Of a DNA stretch of 6,282 nucleotides, positions 5,696 to 6,282 are shown piece after piece (position 1 is the first letter of the stretch; every line of letters begins with the position of its first letter). The translations under genes were made by a program, and so were the position numbers. The notes under the pieces were generated by a model, which saw only the letters and a program-made list of their open reading frames with translations, searched no databases and was not told the origin of the DNA. Origin of the DNA: Gammaproteobacteria bacterium (GTDB lineage Bacteria > Pseudomonadota > Gammaproteobacteria > Pseudomonadales > Pseudohongiellaceae); contig PWQG01000184.1 of the NCBI GenBank assembly GCA_003556835.1, positions 1 through 6,282 on the forward strand, in the 5' to 3' direction.

Positions 5696-6282
5696 ATGCA
5701 GGACAACAACCGGCGACCCCGGCCAGCGGGCATCTCGCTGCGCGGCATCACTGACACTTTCCGGAGCCTGACGGCAGCCGACCCCGAGCGCGAATGTCTG
5801 CAGCAGATATCGGATGTGCTGCTGTTGTGTGATGGTGAACTCTGCCATCTGGGCAGCGGCAGCTGCAGGCCCGTGCAGGATGAGGACGATCCGGCCAGCC
5901 TGGCGGCAGCGGCGCACAGCCTCCTGGACCGGGGCGATCAGGTCCGGGGACGGCAGAAGCAAGCTGTGGTACTGCTACTTTTGCCGGTGCGCGAATTCAT
6001 GGCCACCCGCACATTCCTGCCCGGCGTGGCCCCGCAGGCGGTACCCGCTGCCCTGCAATTGCAGGTGGACAGCCTGCTGCCGGGACATACCGGCGAATTG
6101 GCCCTGGCGGTGCATCCGGGGCGCAATCCTGATGAGGATGCCGACACCGCTTTGTGGATGCCAGCCGAGCGCCTGGATGAACTGCATCGGGCCTTTGCCG
6201 GACAGGGCATCCAGCTGGCTGCGGTCACGCCCCGGATTCTGGCCCTGGTGCAGCAAGAGCGACTGCAATGGGTAGAGGATTC
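5696..6282 (+). CDS. Unidentified protein, possibly GspL/PilM-like (3'-truncated by window edge)
   Basis: The frame is open from ATG 5696 through the last base, giving 195 codons without a stop. It starts 69 bp after the diguanylate cyclase stop and has a good ribosome site. There is no signal peptide or membrane segment in the visible part. Residues 91-97 (VVLLLLP), 104-109 (TRTFLP) and 116-129 (a helix ending in SLLP), then alternating strands and WMPAERLDELHRAFAGQGI (154-172), resemble the N-terminal actin-fold domain of GspL or the related PilM. Those proteins anchor the inner-membrane platform of type II secretion or type IV pili. This rests on pattern and spacing, not on a diagnostic motif. 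Cys34, Cys45, Cys50 and Cys57 cluster near the start, which is odd for that family. If it is GspL-like, a membrane segment and a PilN- or GspM-like neighbour should follow beyond the window. Confidence 0.6.
   Translation, partial: MQDNNRRPRPAGISLRGITDTFRSLTAADPERECLQQISDVLLLCDGELCHLGSGSCRPVQDEDDPASLAAAAHSLLDRGDQVRGRQKQAVVLLLLPVREFMATRTFLPGVAPQAVPAALQLQVDSLLPGHTGELALAVHPGRNPDEDADTALWMPAERLDELHRAFAGQGIQLAAVTPRILALVQQERLQWVED

Noticed and set aside
5814..6275. Open + frame inside the last gene in a different phase (153 codons)
   Set aside because: The frame from 5696 has a good ribosome site and is open to the window end. The 5814 frame is Cys/Trp/Arg-rich, typical of an out-of-phase reading of GC-rich DNA.

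Overview
The window is GC-rich, densely coding DNA from a gammaproteobacterium. The proteins resemble those of Pseudomonas and related lineages. The order polA, divergent engB, cytochrome c4, dsbA, GGDEF protein is, from memory, the arrangement found near polA in Pseudomonas, where the GGDEF gene is dgcH. The genus cannot be fixed from the sequence alone. This looks like core chromosome: no insertion sequence, phage gene, tRNA, rRNA or CRISPR array is visible.

Layout. Positions 1-1152 (+) hold the C-terminal polymerase domain of DNA polymerase I; its 5' part lies outside the window. Converging on it, with only 7 bp between the stop codons, is engB (1160-1831, -), a ribosome-assembly GTPase with an unusual Thr-Asp/Glu/Gly C-terminal tail encoded by hexamer repeats. 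A divergent intergenic region (1832-1989) with a good -10 element separates engB from a di-heme cytochrome c4 gene (1990-2601, +). A 122-bp leader containing a hairpin precedes dsbA (2724-3368, +), whose active site is CNHC instead of the usual CPHC. A strong intrinsic terminator (3394-3432) closes that unit. Next is a 704-residue diguanylate cyclase (3512-5626, +) with intact GGEEF and RxxD motifs and a long acidic linker. The last gene (5696 to the window end, +) is incomplete and weakly resembles the cytoplasmic GspL/PilM-type proteins of type II secretion or type IV pilus machines.

Function. polA and engB are housekeeping genes for DNA repair/replication and 50S ribosome assembly. Cytochrome c4 and DsbA are both periplasmic redox proteins: c4 carries electrons to terminal oxidases, and DsbA makes disulfides. 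The diguanylate cyclase makes c-di-GMP. If the final gene does belong to a pseudopilus or secretion system, the right edge may be the start of a surface-structure operon next to a c-di-GMP enzyme; that is inference. Most of the window is ordinary. The points worth following up are the CNHC active site, the EngB repeat tail, the hairpin spanning the polA/engB stop codons, the dsbA leader hairpin and the unidentified last gene.
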